Assembly (NCBI GenBank): GCA_002633025.1
Contig: NMRB01000227.1
Coordinates: forward strand, 304,556-368,555
Length of the DNA stretch: 64,000 nucleotides
Direction: 5' to 3'
Source of the DNA: Notospermus geniculatus
Taxonomy: Eukaryota > Nemertea > Pilidiophora > Heteronemertea > Lineidae
Below are positions 10,974-23,039 of the stretch, piece by piece (position 1 is the first letter of the stretch; every line of letters starts with the position of its first letter). The position numbers and the translations under genes were made by a program. The notes beneath the pieces were generated by a model that saw only the letters and a program-made list of their open reading frames with translations, made no database searches and was not told the DNA's origin.

Positions 10974-12940
10974 ACAAAGCATTTTCGGCTCGGCATACTG
11001 GTCGGCGTGAAAGTATTAACTGGCCCGTAGTCTGACGACCTGTCCATGCAGATTCAGTGGCCTGCAGCATTCGATAGTTTCGTAAAGAGGAAACACTTCA
11101 TCGCGGTTTTCTCGTGCGGCCAAAGCAGTCATTGCTTCCTTTTGTGAAGGCAAATTAGCTGTACGTCGCTGCATTCAATTTGAAGTCAAAGATAGAGTAC
11201 AATGCAGTTAGATGCACGAACAGGTACACATCACGATTCCCATGATCATGCATAATGCCCCAATGATGCGAAAATGACTAGAACTCAAGAGCTAAATGAA
11301 CCGATTCTGAATGGGGAAGTTTAAAAAAGGTGTTAAATGCGTTTCAGCACGTGAGTGGTACTTTTGAGATGGATTTGAAAGGAGCTGTGCGTTTTCAATT
11401 GAAATAAAGGCTTCTTACGTGGCATTGAGGAAAGCGTTTCCGTTGCTTCGTAAAAATGAAGAGCGTGGATGAGACGTGTCCAGAATTAGTCGCTGTTGAT
11501 TGGGAAATGAAGTCATAGAAATGACTCATTGTTTTGTTGTATGCCAAAAACACTCGGTCTATTTTTCTCCTAACTGTATTCGAAACGTTTCAAATCAAAT
11601 TAAAGCAGTAAAATTCTGAAAAAGAATTGTTCGATGTTGAACAACCGTAATGTTCTACTTCTGGCATGTCTGGTAGCTCGACTTGAAAGTGCCAGCCTGA
11701 AGAAGACCCCGGTTGGGCTCGAAAATTCGCAAAATTTCTGGAGGACGTCTTCGGTTATTACATCATTTTGTGTGTCGCCTTTTGTGCTCTATCTTTGGAT
11801 ACGTACATGTAATGTTCTACACATTTAAAGCGCCACGGTATGCGATCTCTTATGGGTGATTTGACTGCCGACGTAGAGGAAGCCAAAATTTGCAGAGACA
11901 GCACTGAATAAGAGTGATAAAATATCACGTCCGAGACCGTGGACTTACCCCTCAAGAAAAATGGTGGACGGACTCGGTGCTTGGTTTCTCTCGCCTCTTG
12001 TCATCAGAAACTCATACGGAAAACATTTCTTGCTGAGGGGCATTATCGACTACCGCAGCAGCTCCCCGCAACTCAGTCACACCCAGGTCCATATTCTTCT
12101 TTGGGCGAAAACGGCCAACAAGGAAGAACATCCCGAAAATGTCCCGGAGACGCGACGTCTGTTATCGGCACATTAATCATTCTGGAAAGGCGACCATACC
12201 TTGAAAAATCGAATTGAAATTTTACAATAATATTTCTAGTGGAATATATCAAACTCGAACCTAGACAGGCTTGTTATAACGATGAAGTGTTCTTCACAAG
12301 AGGCTTTACCAGTTGGTAATAGACAATGATAATGCATTAAACATTGCAGTTCTTACCCAACTTACAGTGAAACCACTTCAACAGTTTAGCAGATGCTATT
12401 GACAGAAACGGACAAGCGAGTTCTAGTTTTCCCATTAACCTGCCGATGAAAGTTTTCAAATCCGTTTGCACGGCTTTGAATCGATGCTTGGATTGATGGA
12501 AGAGCTAGCCGTTTTTATCAAGACATCGATACACTTCATCACATTCGCCGTGCGCTGATTCGTAATCGTGAACGTGGAAGCGAAGTGATTTTTCAACTTT
12601 TTACCCTTTTAGCCTGATCGAATGGTGAGATGTGCAGGAATTCCCTGCGTTGTCCTCGAATTCTAACGATCAGCGATATTCAGGATCGCGAAACTCGAGC
12701 AATGGCCTTCGGGCAAGGTATAACTGAAAAATGTTGGGCCGCAAAAAGTAGACATTCGTTAGGAAAATGTGCAAAAAGGCTTCGCCGTGGGCATGCCCCG
12801 TGAAAAAATGGCAAAAAATAAACGTCAGTCATTCAAAAAGAGAGCAGCTGGCATCGGCGTTTCCCACTGCGAAAATTGATCGGCAGCACGTTTTAGGAGA
12901 ACCAAAGGGAGAAGTGCTTGGCTATGAAAGGTTGTTCAAA
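10974..12940. other. Intron sequence, nothing recognised
   Basis: It lies between exons 10181-10435 and 19524-19622. I see no domain-coding exon, no RNA gene and no clear repeat structure. Confidence 0.4.
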
Positions 12941-12943
12941 CAC

Positions 12944-13290
12944 CAGTGTCGAGTGCGAAATCATCGGAACCAATCAGAATGCCCGTTACATACTTACTAG
13001 CGAGTAGAATAAGTGGCTAAAATGGGAAAGGTCAGGTTTATGGTCAGCCTTATATCACACGACTGTTAGAAGTCAATGCATGTAGTGGAAAAGGTCCGGA
13101 ACGAAATTTGATTGGTTGCTGCCCTATTTGGAATAGAATAGGAATTCCAGTCGAGTGCGAAATCATCGGAACCAATCAGAATGCCCGTTACATACTTACT
13201 AGCGAGTAGAATAAGTGGCTAAAATGAGAAAGGTCAAGTTTATGGTCAGCCTTATATCATTACACGGATGATGCACATCCGATGATTACG
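12944..13290 (+). repeat. Two tandem copies of a repeat (12944 and 13148)
   Basis: GTCGAGTGCGAAATCATCGG and GGTTTATGGTCAGCCTTATA appear at about 12946-13057 and again at 13152-13262. A third diverged copy is near 51890-51920 and 52205-52290, split there by a MITE. Confidence 0.75.
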
Positions 13291-13311
13291 CATGCGACAG
13301 CAACCCAAAGG

Positions 13312-14047
13312 CGGGCTTGAATCTCTTCACGTCCGTCGCATGCATCTTGTCCAAACAAGGCCATCGACTGCGTCTTTAGCCTTGTCCCAATCGTGTCATC
13401 TGCGTTAACTCATAAATTATAAATGAATCTGACCCCTACTTGACCCCGCTCCCGAGCCAATCAGAACTCGTGAAACAAATCGCCGTTCGGCACTTTCTCT
13501 TCTCTTCCCGCACACATTTGTAACACGGATTTTGATGGCACATCGATTAACCTTCGCACGCCGATGATTGGCTGAGGCTACCTCCTCAGAAGCGGGAAAT
13601 GTGGTGGATTCAAACCAGGCTACATGGCGTCAGGCCAGATAGACTGGTGAGAATCAGATGGTCGCATGGGACAGTAGGCCGTGGTGCCTTGTACCTTGTT
13701 TCTTTGCAAGGGCAAGTAAAATACCCCATCTATAAGTGAAGAACATAGCTTGAGATGGCCTCTTCCGTACTCACCAGGGCCAATAATGCTATGGCTTCGG
13801 CCCTGACGGAAAAATGTAATACAAATACGAATAAAGCTTGCATTATGACTGTGCTTCGAACTTGACATCGGTGACTTAAACGTCGCTACGTTGAATTCCT
13901 CAAAATTACATGCCGCCGAATATTTTTGAAAAGAGCATAAAAGCCAGTCATCTGAGATATTGGTGATTCCTATGCTGCATCTTGCTTCCACATCCATTAT
14001 TGTATTTCCTCAACGTAAAACATCGGATGAAGTGATGAATACCCGAG
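13312..14047 (+). repeat. Tandem duplicate of about 740 bp, copy 1
   Basis: It runs from GCGGGCTTGAATCTCTTCAC to GATGAATACCCGAG and is repeated at 14144-14891. Its first part (about 13350-13660) belongs to a dispersed family with inverted copies at 30600-30905 and 40545-40860. Confidence 0.85.
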
Positions 14048-14143
14048 AACCGTACTATTTTTAGGAGGGCTTTCCCCATGTTGTGGCCGTTCTCCGAAAG
14101 GTGACGCCTCTATAGCAAATTCCCTTCCTAACAGTCGTGAAGG

Positions 14144-14891
14144 AGGGCTTGAATCTCTTCACGTCCGTCGCATGCATCGTTGTCCAAACAAGGCCATCGA
14201 TTGCGTCTTTAGCCTTGTCCCAATCATGTCATCTTTTGCGTTAACTCATAAATTATAAATGAATCTGACCCCTACTTGACCTCGCCTCCGAGCCAATCAG
14301 AACTCGTGAAACATATCGCCGTTCGGCACTTTCTCTTCTCTTTCCGCACACATTTGTAACACGGATTTTGATTGGCACATCGATTAGCCTTCGCACGCCG
14401 ATGATTGGCTGAGGCTCTACCTCCTCAGAAGCTGGAAATGTGGTGGATTCAAACCAGGCTATATGGCGTCAGGCCAGATAGACTGGTGCATGAGAATCAG
14501 ATGGTCGCTTGGGACAGTAGGCCGGGGTGCCTTGTTACCTGGTTTCTTTGCAAGGGCATGTAAAATACCCCATCCAAGTGAGGAACATGAGTAGCTTGAG
14601 ATGGCCTCTTCCGTACTCACCAGGGCCAATAATGCTATGGCTTCAGCCCTGACGGAAAAATGTAATACAAATACAAATAAAGCTTGCATTATGACTGTGC
14701 TTCGAACTTGACATCGGTGACTTAAACGTCGCTACGTTGAATTCGTCAAAATCACTTGCCGCCGAATATTTTTGAAAAGAGCATAAAAGCCAATCATCTG
14801 ATATTGGTGATTCCTATGCTGCATCTTGCTTCCACATCCATTATTGTATTTCCTCAACGTAAAACATCGGATGAAGTGATGAATACCCGAG
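14144..14891 (+). repeat. Tandem duplicate of about 750 bp, copy 2
   Basis: It is the near-identical copy of 13312-14047, with scattered substitutions and 1-4 base indels. The two copies are separated by about 100 bp of unrelated sequence. Confidence 0.85.
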
Positions 14892-16028
14892 CGATGGCAT
14901 GCACATGCAATAGCCGAAAGGTTATTATGAAACTTTTTCTACGCACATGCCAGCACTTCTAAGGAGTCGCAATTCTGCTCGGCGGTTTTTCGCTCTTGTT
15001 TGGTCAGAATGTCAATCTCGCGATACTTCGTGTGATGAAAAAACAGTGCACAATGGCTGCCGGCAATTATCGAGGTTAAAGTCACTTGGAGGTTTTCTGT
15101 GGCGATCGTGATTGGTTTGGGGGAGGAATTCTCGACCTTTTAATGGACACAGTTTTACTAGATGTAAGCCTGACCTGAACAAAAGTAGTTCCTAGATGGT
15201 CGTGACAGTTTTGAGTAGATCGGTCGCCGATCGTGTTTGGAATTTTACTAAAATCAAACATGATATTCATCATTTAGTATAGTGGCGCTGGGTGTTCAAA
15301 GCTGAGGTATTATAGAATGAGGAAATTTTGAGCTTCAAATGGCCACACGAAGAATACAGTGTCACAGTTGACTGCAGTTCTTGAATTCCATTGATGGTGT
15401 CAAATGGGTAAATGCACGTTCCAACATCAGCCGCTGGTTTTGGAAGGGTCTGTCATCTTACTCGTCAGTCATCTTCACAGGTTCAACGTTAGCAGGCATA
15501 TATGAAATGCCCTAGCTTAGTTGCCTGCCTCTTAAAAGCCCCAAGTGATTGATTCACCATGACGTGGGTACATGTAGTTCAACACAGAAGTTCTGCCTCA
15601 ACGGGAGTCTCTGAGCGCAGCCTAGTTCACCGTCACAGCTAATCGCAGCTCACCACAGCAGCCGTAAGGATGGGGCACTTAGCTTGATAACGGAAGTATT
15701 CCATCTGTCAACATTAAACGAAGGAAACGTGACGAATGGTTCCCCGGTTCTCCATCTGGCAGACGACCGAATGACTCATTATAAGAAAGGTCGCTAAGAA
15801 GGCTATTGGGTGCATACTTGGGTATCCAATTCCGGACAGTTTCGTCCCAGCTACCTCTAAGCAAGGGAATGGCCTGACCCAAACGAGCGCTGTTTAGGTA
15901 AGCAGTCAGCCGCGCTTATCGCCAAAAGACGGCAGCAAAGTTGTATCGGACCAATACAATATAAAATCCTCCTGATTGGTGCTCAATCAGCCATGAATGA
16001 GTCCGCCAGGCATTGAATGGGCATCCTA
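14892..16028. other. Intron sequence, nothing recognised
   Basis: No coding exon or repeat family was recognised. Confidence 0.4.
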
Positions 16029-16163
16029 GCTACGATAGAGGGCAGCACACCGAAACTCGGTCCTATACAATGGATGGCTTTTGTGTGGGAAATTGATCAG
16101 GACCGAGTTGCCAGTTTCATTTCAATAGATTTAACCACTGGTGACACCTATTGAGGCAGTGAG
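16029..16163 (+). repeat. Second copy of the dispersed repeat at 9763-9940
   Basis: It shares GATAGAGGGCAGCACA, GGGAAATTGATCAGGA and TTTCATTTCAATAG with the earlier copy, in the same orientation and about 6.2 kb downstream. Confidence 0.65.
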
Positions 16164-17264
16164 CTAGGATCCTCATTGGACCACATTGACTCCTACTGGT
16201 CATGTGATTGACAGCTCCTAGTGTATCCTTGTCTTCTGTACAATTTGCCTTTTGTGGAAAGAATACAATGTAATTGTAAGAAAAGCAGAATTTTCCTGGG
16301 TTTTCGTGGGTGTGGCGATGTTCGCAAATGTTCGCGTAGCCTACGACACTCGACAGCGTTTAGCGAGAGTTCCCGCCGTTTGTAAAGCTCACTCGAACAA
16401 TCGACGAATCCTCGCTAAAAAGTTGTCGTGGGCCTATTAACCGGGCCGTTGAGAAAACGCACTTCCACCCACTCATCGTTGATTTCTCACGTCGTGCCAA
16501 GACTTAATCCAGCCTGTCTGCTTGGTGGAAAGTCGGGCTCGGTTTATTCTGGTCGACCTTGTCTCGCTTTTAGAGATTCGGTTTTCCAGCCCGGTGGCAA
16601 GGGGCGATGAAGCAGAACTACCATCTGGTAATAAGTACATGAACTACGAACATATCCTGTTCCATTTCTGGTTCAAGATTCTGCCAACGTGCCCTGCACA
16701 AACACGTAAAAAGATAATTGTGGTAACATGTTTTAGCTGCGTAAAAAGTTTCCATCTTTTTCAGGTATCATTTGCTAAAAGCTAAGAGTGCTTACCCTCG
16801 AACTGTGCAGAATATAAGATGATATGCAAGACGTGTTTGAAATAAAGAGTCATCAGAAAATGTGCTAATGAGGGAATATTTTTTATTCCTTATGTTATGG
16901 TGGTTGGTCTTGGTAGGTCGGTACCGAGGATTTTTGTTTTCTAAAAAAGATACACTGGAGAAATGGAGCACCGGATATTTTTTTGGTCTGCTCCTTATAA
17001 ACCCGGCGTGATCACGGTTTGTCGTCCGATATTCTGGTGGTGTAAATCAGATAAGGCTAAAACATTTCTCGCTTGGTGTTAAACTGTGAGTTGAAACTAC
17101 ATGTACCCAGAAGAAAGAGCGACCTCGGTTGGCTGCCAGGGAAGCCAAAGTTTCTTTGACCCGAGAGTAAAGATTTTTTCCTGGGCCGTCGCTCTCTAAC
17201 AGTCATGCCATCGATCTATACCCAATGCCGGTGGATGACATTTTGACTACTGCATGGGCATGCC

Positions 17265-17458
17265 ACTTGCATCGATTGCATCGTAGGCAGAGGGACAGAC
17301 TGACTGACTGACTGACAGAAAGTCAAGCCGTCCGTCCGACGGTTTGACCACTGGGCATTCCACTTGCATCGATTCCATCTCAGGCAGGCAGACAGACAGA
17401 CTGACTGACTGATTGAAAGACATTCAATCAACCCGTCCGCCCGTCCGTCTGTCTGTCA
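17265..17458. repeat. Simple repeats (GACT/CAGA and CCGT) in an imperfect tandem
   Basis: CAGACTGACTGACTGACTGA and CAGACAGACAGACTGACTGA occur in two similar blocks. Each is preceded by CCACTTGCATCGATT and followed by CCGTCCG/CTGTCTG runs. This looks like a locally duplicated microsatellite. Confidence 0.8.
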
Positions 17459-18049
17459 AAGGTAAGATAGGACTCAAAATATAAACACGTGACAGCGTAA
17501 AAAAGTCGTCTGCACTGAGCTGGCAAACACAATATTCAGAATTATATTGATTAATAACTTCCCTTCAAAATGATAACATCCGCTTCATCTCCTTATCACG
17601 TCCTCTGCAACAATTCACCCAGATTCAGATAACAAGAAACCGGGAAATTTTGACTTAATGAATCCCAAATCTTCCCTAATTGATACGTGCTTGTGTGGAA
17701 TCTGGTTGATTAAATGTTCTTAATCATGCCACGCTGGCGAGGATTACACTTCATACGTCTTATTCAGAACTTTCCTACTTCTCTTTTCATCACAAAGTTA
17801 TATTGATGGTAATGTTTCGTCCGGTTGGAGTGGAATAACTTGACGAAATGCATGTTAATTGAGTGATGTGATTTATCTGAATAGGTAGACCTACAGGATG
17901 TATCAGAACGAATGTCGTCAAGTTGATGCAACGTTTGAAAAAAAATACATCAAAGTCATGATAGTGCACGCTATATTTCAGTAACGCTGAATGGGTTATT
18001 GCCTCGTGCCTAGGTCTCTAAATCAGAACCTTGGTAAAGTTTGTAACAA

Positions 18050-18269
18050 GAAAGTGGACCCAGGGTATAATTTCACTTAACGACATCGAACCTGGGTACA
18101 CTTCATGTGTCCCTTGGCGCCCATGAGCAGCGTGGACCTGGAAGAGCTAACTGGACCCATTCGGGTCCAACTGACCTACTTCTAGGTTTAATGCTACCCA
18201 GTTGGGTGATTTGAACCCATGGGGAAATCAGTATTTTTTGCCCATAGGACCGGACGATTTTTTACAGTG
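18050..18269. repeat. Diverged CACTGTAAAAA-type element
   Basis: The right end, CCGGACGATTTTTTACAGTG, and the interior (GGACCCATTCGGGTCCAACT, TTTGAACCCATGGGG) match the elements at 26763-27121 and 27625-27988. The left end is not clear. Confidence 0.6.
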
Positions 18270-19052
18270 AACCGACAAGTTGGCAAGGAAGTCTGCCTTC
18301 TCTCGCTTTACAAGGAATGTGGCTGGGAATCAAACCCAGTCTAAAGAGACGAGAGGCAAACTTGCAAAAAGTCCTTGGAAATGTTTCCAAGGTCAGAATG
18401 TGTTAGGGAAGCTGATTGGTGGATTTGTCATCACGTGATCGCTAACAATGCAGCTTCGAGTGCAACACATGAGTGACACCCAGAAAAAAAGAATGAATGT
18501 CATCATTTGCTATTACGGTTTAATATATATACATGCACTTCTGTTCCATAAACCAGTCCTCCATTAACATCATCAATGAATATTTACACCCTATTTGCAA
18601 GAATTAAGGTGGACGGTGCCTTCAAATGTTTTTCATGAGATCCTCACCTAGCTGTCCCGATCGATATCTCGGCGAGGTCTCGTCCGAGGATTTAAGAATT
18701 CCGCGGTTACAATCACGAAACATCCGCAGGGAACATGCCTATTAAACCTCTGACAACCCTAAGACATGTACTTCATCAAGTACATCATCTTTTGACCATT
18801 GTCGATCCCAAAGGCGATACCCAATTATCTTGACAAAGTGTGGAAGCAAATGTTACTTTACCCTCCCGATGTCCGCGCCGGGAAGATGATCTCTCGAGGA
18901 TTTTCCTATCCTAAGGCGACCTTCGGGGGGAGGGACAGCGGAAATTGGCTTGGAGTCTGCAATGGTATCTAACGCCTGATGAGAGAATCTTTCTTTCTTT
19001 AGATGTAACCCTGAGGGACTTCGGGTCAGAGAGCTTCGGGTGAAGCATTAAT

Positions 19053-19388
19053 TGTGGCCAAATTGGAGATTGGGTCAAGCGTTTGTTGTGTCAAAATTTA
19101 GGGTTCCATGGGTCAAGCGTTTGTTGTCGCCAAACTGGAGAATGGATCAAGCTTTTGTTTTGACTAAACTGAAGGATGGTCAAGCTTTTGTTGTGATCAA
19201 ACTGAAGGTTGAGTCAAGTTTTCGTTTTGTCCAAATTGAAGGCTGCGTCAAGCTTTCCTTGTGCTCAAACTGAAGGCTGGTCAAGATTTGGCTGCGTCAA
19301 GCTTTCCTTGTGCTCAAACTGAAGGCTGGTCAAGCTTTTGCTGTGTCAAAAACTGAAGGCTGGGTCAAGCTTTCGTTGTGTCCAAAGT
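19053..19388 (+). repeat. Minisatellite, about 35-41 bp unit, before an exon
   Basis: The array has about eight or nine degenerate units of GGTCAAGCTTTTGTTGTG followed by CAAACTGAAGGCTG. It ends about 135 bp upstream of exon 19524. It stays open in a frame over much of its length because the unit lacks stops, but it is intronic. Confidence 0.85.
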
Positions 19389-19523
19389 TATACCCTTGCT
19401 ACCAAGGCTGGAACTGGGACAAAAGTGTAGGCCTTTCAGTCTGCTTCATTTCTGCTCACTCGTCTTGTACCATTTTGCATCTTACACCATCTTACACCCT
19501 TTCCCCACCATTTTTCTCTCCAG

Positions 19524-19622
19524 GTGCTACCATGGCCGAGAATGGCACATACCTTTGTGAGGTGCTGGGCTCAGGCGGTCATGTGGTCAAAGGAAACGTG
19601 ACCAGAGACGTCTTAGTAAGAG
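19524..19622 (+). CDS. Ig gene exon: second half of Ig domain 1
   Basis: The acceptor is TTTTTCTCTCCAG, ending at 19523. The exon is 99 nt, phase 1 at both ends. It encodes ATMAENGTYLCEV, the classic D/E-x-G-x-Y-x-C signature of Ig strand F with its cysteine and an N-glycosylation site, then strand G and a second sequon (GNVT). It completes the domain begun at 10181-10435. I chose the donor at 19623 (GTTTGT) because it keeps phase 1 with the next exon. The stronger-looking GTAAGA at 19616 would be phase 0 and break the frame. The donor choice is therefore inferred from phase rather than splice-site strength. Confidence 0.83.
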
Positions 19623-20317
19623 GTTTGTACTTTTCATCTATAATTGATGCAAACACCAGTTACATTTTCAATTTCCTTTCAATTCGTCGAGCAAAAACAG
19701 GAAAAGCCACAAACACGTATTCATTGATTGAGTCTGTTTTCGTGACTTCTGACAAGAACCCGAAACGAAGTGCCATACGGTTTTCTCTTTCTAAAAGGGT
19801 AATCGCCAAAGCCATACTATCAATCTCACCAAATGAAGAAATCATTAGTCATTTCGCGTAAAGAATGTTCTATGCCGTTTTCCCTGCGCCTTTGGCTTTG
19901 GTAACTGACTGATTATTAATAATAATTACATTAAGATGTGTCAATGTGTCATTGCTCCTCTACGAATGGGACTAACTCACGCGATGGGTATACGAGCCAG
20001 TCAAATGGAACTCGGGATAATGGAAACCATTTAAACATAACCTAGTCGTGGCATTTCTCCTGATTTGAGATCAGAGAGGTTGGAGATACAACTACCCGTG
20101 GTTGTGAAAAAGGACAAGAATGACATCAAATCGTTGCCTTTCTTAGAAGTTGGAAAGGAAAATAATAATAATAACTTCATTGGTTTCGTGGCGTTCTTAA
20201 GACGATATGACAACAAATCCTGGTGAACTACCCATACTTTGATGTTGTCAGCGACGAGATTCCTCGTCACTGCTGTTCTCGTTTTTGGGGAAAATTGTAA
20301 ACTCCGAACATGTGTAG

Positions 20318-20490
20318 GAATCGGGAAGGGGCCAGATGGGAATGGGCGGCTTGAGAAAGGGGCGACACAGGAAAGGAACGAATCAGGAAAGAGGCAAATT
20401 GGGAAGGGGTGAAATGAGAAAGGGGCGAAATGGCAAAGAGTCGGAATGGGAATAAAATGGGGCGAAATGGGAAGGGGCGAAGTGGGAAGA
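20318..20490 (+). repeat. Purine-rich minisatellite
   Basis: Degenerate tandem units of GGGAAAGGGGCGAAAT (about 15-18 bp) give strong purine asymmetry on the plus strand. It lies about 50 bp before exon 20542-20780. Confidence 0.75.
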
Positions 20491-20541
20491 CACCTTATTT
20501 GATATGAGCCATTCAGAAGGTTGTTTTTTTTTCTCGGTTAG

Positions 20542-20780
20542 ATTACATCAGTGGTATCGACCTCATATACGTCCGGAACGGCACAAATGATACGAGCAAC
20601 GATATGAACCTTATCATGGAGCTAGAGAAACCGACTGACATCACGTGTCAAACGGTAGGAGGAAACCCCGTACCTAGAATACACGTGTACCTAGGTGGCG
20701 GCAATGCCAACATCACAGACAAGTTTACGAAGAAAACACTTTCGGTTATTCATCCGTATTACATCAACGTTTGGAAAATG
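20542..20780 (+). CDS. Ig gene exon: linker and first half of Ig domain 2
   Basis: The acceptor is TTCTCGGTTAG, ending at 20541, and the donor is GTGAGG at 20781. The exon is 239 nt, phase 1 in and phase 0 out. After a linker with two sequons (NGT, NDT) the translation reads KPTDITCQTVGGNPVPRI, a typical strand-B cysteine followed by the G-x-P-x-P motif of I-set Ig domains. The usual core tryptophan is replaced: the strand-C position reads HVY. A third sequon (NIT) follows. The domain is completed by 21849-21987. The splice phases at both ends match the neighbouring exons without forcing. Confidence 0.87.
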
Positions 20781-20846
20781 GTGAGGGATCTTTATTACTA
20801 ATTCTTTGAGCGGCATTTTTAAGAAGGGGTTGATAAAGTAACTTAA

Positions 20847-20985
20847 CAGTTTTTGGTACTCCTTCTTTCTTATATATATATATATGTACATGTATATATC
20901 CACAACGTTTCTGCCAGTGTTCCCTGGTCCTCTTCAGGTGGCTGAATATAGAAAGAAGGAGTACCAAAGTACCAAAAAAGCTGTT
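20847..20985 (-). repeat. Inverted-repeat fragment with ribozyme-like core, Penelope-like
   Basis: The arms GGTACTCCTTCTTTCT (20855-20870) and AGAAAGAAGGAGTACC (20950-20965) flank a TATATA microsatellite and a conserved block. On the minus strand that block reads CTGAAGA, a CCAG...CTGG hairpin, then GAAAC GTTG. This arrangement is typical of the hammerhead-like motif in termini of Penelope-like retroelements. No reverse transcriptase ORF is nearby. Confidence 0.5.
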
Positions 20986-21848
20986 TAGTTGTCGTTATTA
21001 CAACTTAAAGCGCCAGTGTATTTATTATGTTTTCTCTTTCGTGGCGGCAACCTCGTTTATAGGTTCAGGCAACCTCGTTTATATGTTTACTGACGCGATC
21101 AATGTACACGTACACCCGAAAAACGCTGCTGGAGAATTAGCTTCAGTATTGTCTTAATTTGACCTTCAAACCATCAGTAGCTCACTGGCCAGTACACGCA
21201 GAGACTACAGTGGATCTGCAGTTAGTTGGACCCATAAAGCCCTGCACTTTCTTACTAAGATGATTGAAAATCCTTTTAAAGAATTATAATCTGATACATA
21301 TCCTGATTGAAAACCTTCTGGCAAAATTCCAAAAATGAAATGGAAAAAGATTATCAAATCTTGCACTTAATGACATCGCCTTAGGTGACTAATTAAAAAG
21401 TTAAATTGCGTGTAGCTATCATTTGCAACTTTTTCAGTTTTTAATGAGTTCCATATGGTTATATTCGAGATCGTTAATGTATCAGCACATTTCATGACAC
21501 ACGAAGTCATTTGAAACGCACTAATACCATGTTTTTGTTTTTTGTGAGTGAGAGCTAATGTGTACATGTATGTCTTAGCTTGAAGGAAATTATGTCATAT
21601 GTATTACATCGCCAGAAAAGTTGCCGACAAAATTTGTCCCAAATTTAATTTGGGATGAAACTCTGGTGCCTATCTGTCAGTGATGTCCATTCGGTTGAAT
21701 TCCGGTGTAATCCCCATCTGTGAGTGTTCCCTCCAAATTATCTGACGAAATATGCTGCGACTTGACAATAGGGCACACACAGAGAAACGTACGTTCCAGC
21801 GTATCTCTACGTTCCATATGTATCTCTATACTGCCTCTTTTGCTTCAG

Positions 21849-21987
21849 GACTTCAAATACAACTACCAGTTGACGTGTAAATCATGCAAATTCGACATTG
21901 AAGACAACGGCAAAGAAATAGGATGCGTGGCCACAGTACCAGGACTTGGAAGCACAGTTACGACATCAAAGACATTAAAATTAATCT
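21849..21987 (+). CDS. Ig gene exon: second half of Ig domain 2
   Basis: The acceptor is TTTTGCTTCAG, ending at 21848, and the donor is GTAAGT at 21988. The exon is 139 nt, phase 0 in and phase 1 out. It encodes a strand-E/F/G segment: EDNGKEIGCVATVPG holds the D-x-G...C signature with the second Ig cysteine, followed by a G strand ending TLKL. It also carries an extra closely spaced pair (TCKSC), which could form a local disulfide. The segment closes Ig domain 2 and leads directly into domain 3. Confidence 0.88.
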
Positions 21988-22039
21988 GTAAGTGAATGAA
22001 TACACGACTTATACACCTGGTGAGCTCTTACGGTGGTGC

Positions 22040-22280
22040 AGCTTCCGTCGTCCGTTGGGGGCAGGGTACGTTTTGTAACCGCTGGGGCTACTGACCTGAA
22101 ACTTTGTACATATATACCCCCAGGTCAGATGACCTATGACACCAAGTTTCGGTCCGATTCTTGGCTTGGCCACCAGTTGGCCAAAACCGAAAACACAAAA
22201 AGTGCAATAACTCCTGAATTATTTGTACGAAATAAACAGCATATATATTATTGACTGGATCATCTCCAAATTTTTATCAT
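22040..22280 (+). repeat. Probable dispersed repeat in intron
   Basis: The stretch with TTTCGGTCCGATTCTTGG, CCCCCAGGTCAGATGACC and a run of AT-rich sequence resembles part of 48745-48780 (ACCCCCAGGTCATGTCATAT). It looks like transposon-derived sequence. No ends were defined. Confidence 0.35.
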
Positions 22281-22502
22281 AGGTGCATCTAATGAGGATA
22301 CATGACATATCTAACGGAATTTTGATTTGACCTGCCTTTTAAGGTAACAGAAGAAGTATATATATTTATGATTTGGACTTGCACTCGATCTTCGTAAAAA
22401 GAACATAATCGATGAAAGTTCCCACCCAATTTGAACAATGAATGTTGTAGAAAATTGGCTAAATTTTCTGGGTTTTTCCATTTCCACGTCTTCTCCCTAC
22501 AG

Positions 22503-22678
22503 ACGAACCAAAAATAACATGTCCAGGCAGAGTCATAACAACGAGAGGTAAACGAAATTTCCACATCATGTGCAGGGTACAAGCGAATCCCAGACCGCAT
22601 GTGATAAAGTGGCGGATAGGAAAAATGAACTTGAGAGCTGGCGAGACGAACAAAGATTTTGTAGTCCGACAAGAAAAG
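22503..22678 (+). CDS. Ig gene exon: first half of Ig domain 3
   Basis: The acceptor is CTTCTCCCTACAG, ending at 22502, and the donor is GTAAGA at 22679. The exon is 176 nt, phase 1 in and phase 0 out. It encodes EPKITCPGRVITTRGKR, then HIMCRVQANPRPHVIKW, with the strand-B cysteine, the N-P-R-P turn and the core tryptophan of an I-set domain. It then runs to DFVVRQEK. An additional cysteine sits in strand A (ITCPG). The second half of the domain is in 28336-28486, about 5.7 kb downstream, inside a duplicated block. Confidence 0.88.
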
Positions 22679-22703
22679 GTAAGATTGTTTATTTAGAGAT
22701 ACT

Positions 22704-22822
22704 GGGTCATGTGAATAAAGACTAGCAAATGCTTTTACTTCAGATTTGTACAGCCTTGCATAGTGCATTTGTATTGCAAAATTCAACTAAGAAGCATTTA
22801 CTAGTCTTTATTCATAATGACC
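22704..22822. mobile_element. GGGTCAT-family MITE, copy 1
   Basis: The inverted ends are GGGTCATGTGAATAAAGACT and AGTCTTTATTCATAATGACC. The interior GCAAATGCTTTTACTTCAGA and TTGTATTGCAAAATTCAA is shared with 50811-50939. It begins 25 bp after an exon donor. Confidence 0.8.
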
Positions 22823-23039
22823 ACTGTAAATTCCTCTCTAAGCGGTGACAGGCCCCGCCTGAAAATGCCTCCCTTTATGAGAGGCCCGCGGCCCAAATTT
22901 AGGCCTGATTGGCTTTTAGATGAAAAGCAGAGTGTGGCTTGGGGGAGACCCCGGATATGGGTCTGTGACCACTTACAGACGAAGTTACGGTATTTCCAAA
23001 TTGTTATGGTGAGACGTTTATTCAACATACATGTAGAGC

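Noticed and set aside
19310-19861. A 183-codon open frame running from the minisatellite through exon 19524-19622 and beyond
   Set aside because: The minisatellite unit lacks stops, and a clear acceptor (TCTCTCCAG) precedes the Ig-coding part. The region after 19622 has no domain character, so only the 99-nt exon is kept.
22289-22786. 165-codon minus-strand ORF
   Set aside because: It is the antisense shadow of Ig exon 22503-22678 and the adjacent MITE.
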